A stretch of 51,424 nucleotides of DNA from Propionibacteriaceae bacterium. Lineage in GTDB: Bacteria > Actinomycetota > Actinomycetes > Propionibacteriales > Propionibacteriaceae. The notes beneath the pieces are model-generated. The model searched no databases. It saw nothing but the letters and a program-made list of their open reading frames with translations, and was not told the origin of the DNA. Shown one piece after another: positions 7,855-15,040 of this stretch (within the stretch, counting starts at the first letter, position 1; each line of letters opens with the position of its first letter). The position numbers were made by a program, and so were the translations under genes. The DNA lies in assembly GCA_009778875.1 (NCBI GenBank), contig WRFI01000001.1, positions 1 through 51,424 of the forward strand, written 5' to 3'.

Positions 7855-8259
7855 ATGAGCATGATCAAGAAAATCGCCTTCGCGCTGACGATCGCTGTCG
7901 CGGCCTTGACAGTTGTCGGCTGTGGAACCTCTGGCAGCACAACCACTGGTAGCACAACTGGCACCACTGGCAGTCAGACGGACACCAGCGGCGCCACCAT
8001 CATTGACGTCCGCACCGCCGCCGAATTCGCCGCCGGACACCTTCAAGGTGCAGTCAACATTGACGTCCAGTCGGCCGACTTCGGCACCACGATTGCGAAC
8101 CTGCCCAAGGACGGGACCTACATCGTCTATTGCCAATCTGGCGTGCGCGCCGGCAACGCGCAGAGTCAGATGAAGGCTGCCGGGTTCACCGATGTCACCA
8201 ATGCTGGCGGCATCGCGGCCGCGGCCAAGTCCACCGGTTTGCCAATCGTAACGTCCTAG
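7855..8259 (+). CDS. Rhodanese-domain lipoprotein
   Basis: A 134-residue secreted protein. Residues 1-23 form a lipoprotein signal with lipobox VVGC (lipidated Cys23). A low-complexity Gly/Ser/Thr linker runs to about residue 46, and a single rhodanese domain fills the rest. The domain has the entry motif IIDVRTAAEFAAGHL and the active-site loop CQSGVRAG with Cys93 as predicted sulfur-carrying residue. Rhodaneses move sulfane sulfur; the extracellular, membrane-anchored form probably acts on thiols or thiosulfate at the cell surface, but the substrate is unknown. The start is chosen on the signal peptide and the -10 box six bases upstream. The small zincin gene starts three bases after the stop. 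Confidence 0.9.
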   Translation: MSMIKKIAFALTIAVAALTVVGCGTSGSTTTGSTTGTTGSQTDTSGATIIDVRTAAEFAAGHLQGAVNIDVQSADFGTTIANLPKDGTYIVYCQSGVRAGNAQSQMKAAGFTDVTNAGGIAAAAKSTGLPIVTS

Positions 8260-8262
8260 ACC

Positions 8263-8616
8263 ATGCCGGTGACGCTTTCCGACCGGGACTTCGACCACGC
8301 CGTCAACGACGCCATCGATCAGGTGCCCGACAACTTCATCGAACTGCTGGACAACGTCGTCATCCTGGTTGAGGACGACCCACCAGACGACGAGCCAGAC
8401 CTGTTGGGCGTCTATGATGGCGTCCCGCTGACGGAACGCGGCGACAACTACGGTTTCGTGGCCCCCGACCGCATCATCTTGTACCGCAATCCGCTTCGGG
8501 ATATGTGCGACACAACTGATGAGTTGGTCGAAGAGATCGCCGTCACCGTTGTGCACGAGATCGCCCACTTCTTCGGCATCGACGACGACGAGTTGGACGA
8601 AATGGGTTGGGCCTGA
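8263..8616 (+). CDS. Small zincin-fold metallopeptidase family protein
   Basis: A 117-residue cytoplasmic protein of the Zincin_1 type (PF06262), recognised by HEIAHFFGIDDDEL near the C-terminus. This fits the extended HExxHxxGxxD zinc motif, with two His and an Asp as ligands and the Glu as catalytic base. An acidic stretch and a short central domain precede it. Members are common in actinobacteria and no substrate is known to me. ATG 8263 lies three bases after the rhodanese stop with no Shine-Dalgarno. It is either coupled to the upstream gene or started from TAACGT at 8249-8254. It is transcribed toward the M16 gene pair, which has its own -10 box. Confidence 0.87.
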   Translation: MPVTLSDRDFDHAVNDAIDQVPDNFIELLDNVVILVEDDPPDDEPDLLGVYDGVPLTERGDNYGFVAPDRIILYRNPLRDMCDTTDELVEEIAVTVVHEIAHFFGIDDDELDEMGWA

Positions 8617-8628
8617 CCGCTCGTCGGC

Positions 8629-8634
8629 TAGTCT
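8629..8634 (+). promoter_or_regulatory. -10 element of the M16 peptidase operon
   Basis: TAGTCT ends six bases before ATG 8641. It is the same leaderless arrangement as at the rhodanese gene. Confidence 0.5.
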
Positions 8635-8640
8635 TGTCAG

Positions 8641-9900
8641 ATGAGTTTCCCCCTGGCCACCCGCACCCTGGACAACGGTGTTCAGGTGACGGTCAGCCGT
8701 GACGAGTTCTCCCCTGGCTCAGCCCTCAACCTTTGGTACCGCGTTGGTTCGGCTGACGAGACGCCCGGCGCGTCCGGCTTCGCACATCTGTTCGAACACT
8801 TGATGTTCGCCGGTTCAGCCCACGTCCGTGGTGATCACACCGAAATTCTTGAGGCCCTGGGCGGGGTCAGCAATGCCACCACCACCGCCGATCGGACCAA
8901 CTATTTCGAGACCGTCCCGCCCGGCGCACTGCCGCTGGCCCTGTGGCTGGAGGCGGACCGGCTGTCGTCCCTGCGGGTGTCCGGCGCGGCGTTGCGCACG
9001 CAGCGGGCCGTCGTCTTTGAAGAGAAACGCCAGCGCTACGACAACCAGCCCTATGGCGACCAACTCGAACTGCTGCTCGGCTTGGCATTCCCCCGCTCGC
9101 ACCCTTACTCGATACCGACCATCGGCATCATGAGCGACCTTGACGCCGCCAGCTTGGGTGATGTGCAGGCCTTTCATTCCGCCTGGTACCGGCCGGACAA
9201 TCTTCGCGTCGTGGTGGTTTCGCCGCAGCCTGACGATGAGGTGTTTCGCCTGGTGGAAAAGTACCTTGGCGATGTGCCGACGGCCGGTGGGGCGCCGCCG
9301 CAGCCAGCCCACCCCGATCCCCTGCCGGCCTTGACCGGTGTGCCGCGGCTGGCCGTCCAGCGGCCCGTCCCCCGCTCGGTGCTGCATCTGTTGTGGCGAA
9401 CTCCCCCCGTGACGCACCCGGACCGGCCCGCCGTGGCCGTCGCCCTGGACATTCTGGGTGCCGGGCAGGCCTGCCGGTTGCATCACGACCTGGTGCGGGA
9501 CGCCGGCCTGGCCGAGGCTGTGGGCGCCGGCGATTTCGGGTTCACCCGCGGCACGTCCCTGTCGACACTGACGGTGCAGCCACAGGCGGTCGTCGAACTG
9601 GCCCAACTGGAGGACTCCGTCATCGACCACCTGGCCCAGTTGGCGGCGGACGGGCCGACGAACGCCGAGATCAGCCGGACGCGGGCGCAAATGGAGCGGG
9701 AATGGTTCGGCGGCTTGGCGGACGCTGGCGAGCGGGCCGACGCGATCAACGAAGATTGGGCCAACTGGGGTGATCCGGAGCATCTCAACCGACACCTGGA
9801 CGCCTGGTTGTCGGTTACGGCTGACGACGTGGCGCGGGTGGCTTCGACCTGGCTGAACCCGGGCGCCCGGGCCGTCCTCGAGTACGAGGGGGTGCAGTGA
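8641..9900 (+). CDS. M16 family zinc peptidase, catalytic subunit
   Basis: A 419-residue peptidase of the processing-peptidase/PqqL type. The inverted zinc motif HxxEH is intact as H49-L-F-E52-H53, and the downstream acidic ligand lies in VFEEKRQ around residues 127-128. Two M16 half-barrel domains follow in order. M16B enzymes form a clam-shell from an active and an inactive subunit and degrade or trim peptides. The inactive partner is encoded next door, overlapping by one base. With no signal peptide, a cytoplasmic location is likely. In many actinobacteria an M16 gene lies next to pnp; here it is about 36 kb away from pnp and paired with its own partner. Confidence 0.93.
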   Translation: MSFPLATRTLDNGVQVTVSRDEFSPGSALNLWYRVGSADETPGASGFAHLFEHLMFAGSAHVRGDHTEILEALGGVSNATTTADRTNYFETVPPGALPLALWLEADRLSSLRVSGAALRTQRAVVFEEKRQRYDNQPYGDQLELLLGLAFPRSHPYSIPTIGIMSDLDAASLGDVQAFHSAWYRPDNLRVVVVSPQPDDEVFRLVEKYLGDVPTAGGAPPQPAHPDPLPALTGVPRLAVQRPVPRSVLHLLWRTPPVTHPDRPAVAVALDILGAGQACRLHHDLVRDAGLAEAVGAGDFGFTRGTSLSTLTVQPQAVVELAQLEDSVIDHLAQLAADGPTNAEISRTRAQMEREWFGGLADAGERADAINEDWANWGDPEHLNRHLDAWLSVTADDVARVASTWLNPGARAVLEYEGVQ

Positions 9901-11234
9901 TGGCGCGCAAACCACAGGTTCACCCCGCCCAGCCGTGGCGTTTCCCGCCGGTTGACGAGTGGGCCCTGCCCAACGGACTGCCGGTCAGCCAGGTCAACCT
10001 GCCCGGCCAACGCGTTGTCACCATGACGCTGCTGTTTGACGTTCCACTGACGGCCGAGCCGCGCCAGATTGAAGGTGTGGCAGCTTTGGCGATGCAGGCC
10101 TGTGACGAGGGCACACTCCCCCACCCCGGCGCCGGTCTTATCGACGCGCTGGAGGGCTGCGGGGCCGTCACCCAAGACGCCGGTGCGGGAATGGACGGCT
10201 CCACGATCACCATTGAGGCCCCGGCCAGCCGTCTTGAGCAGGCATTGCCTCTGCTGGCCGAGATGGTTGCCGAGCCGGCCTACGACGAGGCTGACGTTGG
10301 TCGTCTCGTCGAATCACGCCTGTTGGCAATCGCCACCGGCCTGGTGTCGCCGCCCGTCCGGGCGTCAAAGGCGCTGCGGGCAGGACTGATGCCGAACCAC
10401 CGGCTCGGGCGTCTCTTCGCCGGTGATTCTGACACCGTAGCCGCGATCACCCGTGACGATGTGGCTGCCTGGCACGATCGCGTCGCCCACCCTGCCCGGG
10501 CCCGTCTCGTGCTGGCCGGCGAGCTCCCGGAGAACGTGACATCCCTGGTGGATGGGGCATTCGGCAGTTGGAACCCGGACCGACTAGCCCTGCCAGAGGC
10601 CGAATCATGGCCCGCGCCGGCGACGGGGAGAGTCGTCGTCGTCGACCACCCGGACGCGGCGCAGGTGTCGCTTCGCATCGGCACCATCACCCCCGGCCGT
10701 CGGAGCCCGGACTGGCCCGCTCTTCAGGTCGCGAATGCCGCCGTGGGTGCCATGTTCGGTTCGCGACTCAACCGGGTCCTGCGCGAGGAGCGCGGGTTGA
10801 CGTACGGGGCCGGCAGCGGCCTGACCTCCATGCGCCAGGCGGCCTTTTTCACGATGCAAGCCGAGTGCCGGCAAGACGTCGCCGCCGAGGCGACGGCCCT
10901 GGCGCTGCGCCTGCTTGACCTCGACGCGTCGCCGGTCACCGAGGACGAGGCTCGCGACGCCATCGCGTACATCACCGGCGCCACTCCCCTACACCTGGCC
11001 ACCGCCGATGCCATCGCGGCGCAAACCACCAGCTTTGCGTTGTGCGGCGTACCCCCCACCTGGTTCGACGAATACACCGCCGCTGTGCGACAAGTGACGC
11101 CAGAGGGCGCCACCGACGCTTTCACCCGTCACATCCAGCCAGCCAATCTGGTGGTGGCACTGTGCGGGCCGGCCGCGACGCTGGTGCCAGACCTGGCGCG
11201 GCACGGCATCAGCACCGTCGTCCACACCGCTTGA
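9900..11234 (+). CDS. M16 family peptidase-like protein, non-catalytic subunit
   Basis: A 444-residue M16 homologue that lacks HxxEH: the corresponding stretch reads AALAMQACDEGT. It keeps the C-terminal substrate-clamp signature with Arg and Tyr (REERGLTYGAGSG), as expected for the non-catalytic half of a heterodimeric M16B peptidase. ATG 9900 overlaps the stop of the catalytic subunit (GTGATG); an in-frame GTG three bases earlier is possible. The stop codon TGA forms part of a 46-bp double-hairpin repeat that also sits on the stop of the radical SAM gene 4.8 kb away. It presumably dimerises with the product of the preceding gene; substrate unknown. Confidence 0.9.
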   Translation: MARKPQVHPAQPWRFPPVDEWALPNGLPVSQVNLPGQRVVTMTLLFDVPLTAEPRQIEGVAALAMQACDEGTLPHPGAGLIDALEGCGAVTQDAGAGMDGSTITIEAPASRLEQALPLLAEMVAEPAYDEADVGRLVESRLLAIATGLVSPPVRASKALRAGLMPNHRLGRLFAGDSDTVAAITRDDVAAWHDRVAHPARARLVLAGELPENVTSLVDGAFGSWNPDRLALPEAESWPAPATGRVVVVDHPDAAQVSLRIGTITPGRRSPDWPALQVANAAVGAMFGSRLNRVLREERGLTYGAGSGLTSMRQAAFFTMQAECRQDVAAEATALALRLLDLDASPVTEDEARDAIAYITGATPLHLATADAIAAQTTSFALCGVPPTWFDEYTAAVRQVTPEGATDAFTRHIQPANLVVALCGPAATLVPDLARHGISTVVHTA

Positions 11235-11278
11235 CCACCCCGGCGGCTCCGCCGTCACCCCTCCCAAGGAGGGGAATT
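11233..11278. repeat. 46-bp double-hairpin repeat, copy 1
   Basis: It matches 16070-16115 at 43 of 46 positions in the same orientation. It holds two hairpins: CGGCGG-CT-CCGCCG and CCCCTCC-CAA-GGAGGGG. The first two bases belong to the TGA of the M16 partner gene. It is possibly a REP-like dispersed element or a terminator module. Confidence 0.75.
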
Positions 11279-11295
11279 ATGGTGCGGCAAACGTC

Positions 11296-11301
11296 TATGC
11301 T
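11296..11301 (+). promoter_or_regulatory. -10 element of the ABC-2 exporter operon
   Basis: TATGCT ends six bases before GTG 11308. No Shine-Dalgarno is visible, so a leaderless transcript is inferred. Confidence 0.45.
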
Positions 11302-11307
11302 TGTCCC

Positions 11308-12060
11308 GTGAGCGATGAACCACTTGTGATCGTTAAGGATATGTGTGCCGCCTACGGCAAGACCGAGGTGCTGCACAATATCGACATGGAGCTGCCGCCC
11401 GGGCGCATCACCGGGCTGGTCGGACCGTCCGGGCACGGCAAAACGACGTTGGTCAGCGTCATTGTCGGTGCGCTGCGGGCCAAGTCCGGCACCGTCACCG
11501 TGCTGGGCGAATCGGCGCCGCCTCGCCGCGTCAAATCCTCGATCGGTTTCATGCCGCAAGCGGAGGCTCTTTACGCTGATCTGACGGGCGACGAAAACTT
11601 GCGCTTCTTTGGCGCCCTTTACGGCATGACGGCCGCACAGATGGCCGAACGCATACCCGTGGTGCTGAAGCAGGTGTCGCTGCCGCAGCAGGGCGGCAAG
11701 GTCGTCGCCGAATATTCGGGTGGCATGCAGCGCCGCCTCAGCCTGGCCGTGGCCCTTCTGCACGAACCTCGGCTGCTGGTGCTGGACGAGCCGACCGTCG
11801 GCCTCGATCCCGCCCATCGGGTGGCCCTGTGGGCAACGTTTAGGCAGCTCGCGGACGGCGGCGCCACTTTCCTGGTCACCACGCACGTCATGGACGAGGC
11901 GGCCAACTGCGACACCGTCCTGCTGATTCATGACGGGCGGGTGCTGGCAGCCGGCTCGCCGGACGAGCTCGTGAGCGTCTCTGGGACAGCCAACCTAGAG
12001 GGTGCTTTCTTGCAGTTCGAAGCCTCGCAGAACCACACCGAGGAGGACGGCAATGCATAA
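11308..12060 (+). CDS. ABC-2 type exporter, ATP-binding protein
   Basis: A single ABC domain of 250 residues that powers the permease encoded next. Walker A reads GPSGHGKTT (His in place of the usual Ala), the signature is YSGGMQRR, Walker B LLVLDEPTVGLDP, and the switch His lies in VTTHVMDEA. The organisation matches drug- or lipid-export systems of the DrrA/CcmA type. The GTG start follows a -10 box at leaderless spacing. The 3' end overlaps the permease gene by eight bases, and the permease Shine-Dalgarno GAGGAGG lies inside this gene. The substrate cannot be predicted; a multidrug or self-made compound exporter is the usual guess. Confidence 0.9.
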   Translation: MSDEPLVIVKDMCAAYGKTEVLHNIDMELPPGRITGLVGPSGHGKTTLVSVIVGALRAKSGTVTVLGESAPPRRVKSSIGFMPQAEALYADLTGDENLRFFGALYGMTAAQMAERIPVVLKQVSLPQQGGKVVAEYSGGMQRRLSLAVALLHEPRLLVLDEPTVGLDPAHRVALWATFRQLADGGATFLVTTHVMDEAANCDTVLLIHDGRVLAAGSPDELVSVSGTANLEGAFLQFEASQNHTEEDGNA

Positions 12061-13111
12061 CGCGACAGCGCTGGCCAAGCGCATCCTGCAGCAGTTCCGC
12101 CACGACCCCCGCACCATCGTGATGCTGGTTGTGGCACCCGTTTTCATCATGTGGCTGCTGTCAATCATCCTGGGGGCGCCCGGCTACAAGCCGACGATAG
12201 CGGTCGTTGGTCTGCCCGACCAGATGGTGACGGCGCTGGAAACCAATGCCACTGTGGTGCAGGTCGGCACCGGCGCGAGCGTCGACCCCGCCGGGGTGCT
12301 GTCCGATCGCAGCATCGACGCGTTGGTAGCGATGGATGGCGCAGACCTGCAGATCACCGTTGAGGGTAGCAACGCCACGCACAACCGGGCCTCGGTGTCG
12401 GCCGTCCAGCAAGCTGTGGCTACCCTGTCGCAGACGGCGCAACCGGACACCCAGCAGGGCCCGCCGCAGGCCAAACTGGACATCAGCTTCCTGCATGGCT
12501 CGTCCGAGTGGAGCAGTTTTGACTTCTTCGGGCCGATATTCATCGGCGTCTTCGTCTTCATGTTCGTGTTCATCACGTCGGGCATGTCGCTGGTCACCGA
12601 GCGCACCGGCGGCACCATGGAGCGCCTGCTCGTCAGCCCCATCAAAGCCTGGCAACTCGTGGCCGGCTACTGCATCGGCTTCGGCGTCGCGGCGGTCATC
12701 CAGTCGGTGTTGGTGCTGGCGGCCAGCATCTGGCTGCTCAAGTTCCCGAACGAGGGGCAAACCTGGCTGGTGGTAGTCATCACATTCTCGATGGCGCTGG
12801 TCTCGATGGCCTTGGGCTTGTTGGTGTCGGCCCTTGCCAGGACCGCATTCCAGGTGATCCAGCTGATGATTTTGTTGCTGGTGCCGCAAATCCTGGTCTC
12901 GGGCATCTTCGACCTATCGACGGCGCCCCGCTGGATGCAGATCCTGTCGCAATGCTTCCCCATCACCCACGGAGCCAACGCCATGCGCGGCGTGATGCTG
13001 CGAGGCGACGGCTTTGGCGGTATCGCTTTGGACCTCGGCATAGTCTGGGCATTCTTCATCGTCCTGTTCGGACTGGCGACGTTGAGCTTTGCCCGCCGTC
13101 AAACGCGCTAG
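12053..13111 (+). CDS. ABC-2 type exporter, permease
   Basis: A 352-residue membrane protein. One transmembrane helix lies near residues 20-40 (MLVVAPVFIMWLLSII). An extracytoplasmic domain of about 130 residues follows, then five more helices from about residue 163 to the C-terminus, with the conserved EXXSGTXEXL-like turn TERTGGTMERLLVSP characteristic of ABC2_membrane permeases. It forms a homodimeric channel with two copies of the upstream ATPase. ATG 12053 is set by GAGGAGG seven bases before it. Its TAG stop shares the palindrome CTAG (13108-13111) with the stop of the convergent alkyltransferase gene. Confidence 0.9.
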   Translation: MHNATALAKRILQQFRHDPRTIVMLVVAPVFIMWLLSIILGAPGYKPTIAVVGLPDQMVTALETNATVVQVGTGASVDPAGVLSDRSIDALVAMDGADLQITVEGSNATHNRASVSAVQQAVATLSQTAQPDTQQGPPQAKLDISFLHGSSEWSSFDFFGPIFIGVFVFMFVFITSGMSLVTERTGGTMERLLVSPIKAWQLVAGYCIGFGVAAVIQSVLVLAASIWLLKFPNEGQTWLVVVITFSMALVSMALGLLVSALARTAFQVIQLMILLLVPQILVSGIFDLSTAPRWMQILSQCFPITHGANAMRGVMLRGDGFGGIALDLGIVWAFFIVLFGLATLSFARRQTR

Positions 13112-13626
13112 TCGGCCGAGAGACGAACGCCCTCGCGGACCAGCAGACGCGCCTTCAACTCCAGGCCGTAGAGGTATCCGCCCAAATCGCCGTCGGCCCG
13201 CACGACCCGGTGGCAGGGCACGAACAGCGCGGTTGGGTTGCGGGCACAGGCCGTCGCGGCTGCTCGCGCAGCGGCCGCATTGCCGGCCCGCAGCGCCAGT
13301 TCCGAATACGTGATGGTGTGGCCGCGCGGGATACTGCGCAATTGCCGGCGGCAGTCAGCGTGGAACGACTCTTCGGGGTACGCCACAGGTACGGCCAGCA
13401 TTGGCCCGAAATACCCGGCATAGTAGGCGTCAAGCCCAATCATCGCCTGGCGCATTGCGTGCCCAGTTTGGTCGCTGACCAGCTTCTGGGGACGGTGCGT
13501 CGCGTCGATCAGCTTGACGAGTTGGCTGGCATCCGAAGTCCAGCCAGAAGCCAGCACCAAGTCGTCCGCCACGATCGTAAACGGACCATCGGGCGTCCCA
13601 ACGGTGTTGACTGCTGCGGTGCGCAT
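13108..13626 (-). CDS. ogt: Methylated-DNA--[protein]-cysteine S-methyltransferase
   Basis: A 172-residue suicide repair protein that moves alkyl groups from O6-alkylguanine (and O4-alkylthymine) in DNA to its own cysteine. The active-site motif PCHRV is present with Cys138. The helix-turn-helix with the arginine finger region (ITYSELALRAGN, about 105-116) and the C-terminal GGYLYGLELKARLL match the family. An N-terminal domain of about 85 residues makes it a full-length Ogt/MGMT. ATG 13626 has GGAGGGA five bases upstream. The gene is divergent from the MEMO gene, so the 59-bp gap between them carries promoters for both. No Ada-type regulator is seen. Confidence 0.94.
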   Translation of the reverse strand: MRTAAVNTVGTPDGPFTIVADDLVLASGWTSDASQLVKLIDATHRPQKLVSDQTGHAMRQAMIGLDAYYAGYFGPMLAVPVAYPEESFHADCRRQLRSIPRGHTITYSELALRAGNAAAARAAATACARNPTALFVPCHRVVRADGDLGGYLYGLELKARLLVREGVRLSAD

Positions 13627-13672
13627 ATTTCCCTCCGTCTATGGGGGACGTAAAAACTTATGTGAATAATAC

Positions 13673-13678
13673 TAGGCT
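13673..13678 (+). promoter_or_regulatory. -10 element of the AMMECR1/MEMO/radical-SAM operon
   Basis: TAGGCT ends seven bases before ATG 13686, which supports that start over an upstream in-frame candidate at 13641. Confidence 0.5.
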
Positions 13679-13685
13679 ACGTTGT

Positions 13686-14477
13686 ATGTCCACTAATGTC
13701 CGTCCACCCACTGTAGCGGGCATGTTCTACCCCGCCCACGCAGCCGAACTGGCGGGGATGGTTGACCAGTTCCTGGCTGACGTGCCGGGCAACGATACTC
13801 CCCCGCCGCCCGCCATCCAAGTTCCGCACGCCGGGTATGTCTATTCTGGCTCGACGGCGGCCCTCGGCTTTGCCAGTTGGCGAGGCGCGCCCATCGAACA
13901 CGTCGTCATCGTCGGCCCCACGCACCGCGTCGGCGTCCGGGCGCTGGCCCTGCCCGATGCCGACGCCATGAGCACGCCTTTGGGCGACGTGCCGATCTGG
14001 CAGGCGGGGGTCGACGTGGTCGCCCGGTCGCCCCACGTGGTGGCCAGCGCCGCCGTCCACGCCCAGGAGCACTCGCTGGAGGTCCAGCTGCCCTTCCTGC
14101 AGCGGCTGCTGCCGCAGGCCGACGTCCTCCCGCTGGCGGCCGGCTGGGTGACACCCGAGCAGGCCGCCGAGGTGCTCGAACCACTTTGGGGAACCGCCGG
14201 AATGGGTATCGTCATCAGCTCCGACCTATCGCACTACCACCCGTACGACGAAGCCCGCGCCATCGACGCGGCGACCATCGCCGATGTCCTGGCGCTGCGC
14301 CCGGTTGACCACGACCAGGCCTGCGGGGCCACCGGCCTGGACGCCATGATGCTGCTTGCCGCTAGTCACGGCTTGACGCCCCGATTGTTGGGTGCCTGCA
14401 ACTCCGGCGATACCGCCGGCGACAAGCGCCAAGTCGTCGGGTATTGCTCTTTCGCATTTGACGAGGTGATCGCATGA
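13686..14477 (+). CDS. amrB: MEMO family protein (AmmeMemoRadiSam system protein B)
   Basis: A 263-residue protein of the MEMO/dioxygenase-like fold. Family signatures include VRPPTVAGMFYP at the N-terminus, VPHAGYVYSG with His48, VGPTH with His80, HSLEVQLPFL, and SDLSHYHPY with His183. The three His correspond to the metal-binding residues of human MEMO1. It is the first gene of a three-gene unit with AMMECR1 and a dedicated radical SAM protein. The three families recur together in bacteria and archaea, but I know of no established reaction. The start is chosen on the RPPxVAGMFYP beginning and the -10 box seven bases upstream. The end overlaps the AMMECR1 gene by four bases (ATGA). Confidence 0.92.
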   Translation: MSTNVRPPTVAGMFYPAHAAELAGMVDQFLADVPGNDTPPPPAIQVPHAGYVYSGSTAALGFASWRGAPIEHVVIVGPTHRVGVRALALPDADAMSTPLGDVPIWQAGVDVVARSPHVVASAAVHAQEHSLEVQLPFLQRLLPQADVLPLAAGWVTPEQAAEVLEPLWGTAGMGIVISSDLSHYHPYDEARAIDAATIADVLALRPVDHDQACGATGLDAMMLLAASHGLTPRLLGACNSGDTAGDKRQVVGYCSFAFDEVIA

Positions 14478-15040
14478 CTGGTTTTCCTGACAACGCTGGC
14501 GCGGTCTTGACGGGCCTGGCCCGGGTGTCCATTGCCCAGGCCTTGAAGCTGCCCTTCGAGGTGCCCGCAAGCGCAGGCGATGCCTGGCTGGATGAACCCG
14601 GCGCGTCCTTCGTCACCCTGACGCAAGACGGCCAGTTGCGCGGCTGCATCGGCTCGCTGGTGGCACACCGCCCACTGCGGGACGACGTCACCAGCAACGC
14701 GCGGGCGGCCGCCTTCGACGACCCCCGCTTCATGCCGCTGGGTGTGGGCGAGCTTGCCCGCACGCGCATTGAGGTGTCCGTGCTGTCTGTGCCGGTGCCG
14801 ATGCAATTCGCCTCCCGCCAGGACGCGCTTGCCCAATTGCGTCCGGGCATCGACGGCGTCATCCTTGGCGCGGGACGGCGTCGGGCGACCTTCTTGCCGC
14901 AGGTGTGGGACGAACTGCCGCAGCCCGACCTGTTCATCGCTCACCTCTTCCGCAAGGCCGGCCTTCCGCCCAACTACTGGGGTGACGACGTCACAATCAG
15001 CCGCTACACCGTCACCGCCTTCCTTGAGGATGCGCCGTGA
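14474..15040 (+). CDS. amrA: AMMECR1 domain protein (AmmeMemoRadiSam system protein A)
   Basis: A 188-residue protein made of one AMMECR1 domain, identified by the invariant LRGCIG at residues 55-60, followed by RPLRDDVTSNARAAAFDDPRF and the C-terminal FLPQVWDELP / HLFRKAGL segments. The buried Cys58 of LRGCIG has been suggested as a functional residue in the family. In humans the orthologue is linked to a developmental syndrome; in prokaryotes the function is unknown. Overlaps of four bases with both neighbours (ATGA before, GTGA after) indicate translational coupling and roughly equal amounts of the three proteins. Confidence 0.93.
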   Translation: MTGFPDNAGAVLTGLARVSIAQALKLPFEVPASAGDAWLDEPGASFVTLTQDGQLRGCIGSLVAHRPLRDDVTSNARAAAFDDPRFMPLGVGELARTRIEVSVLSVPVPMQFASRQDALAQLRPGIDGVILGAGRRRATFLPQVWDELPQPDLFIAHLFRKAGLPPNYWGDDVTISRYTVTAFLEDAP

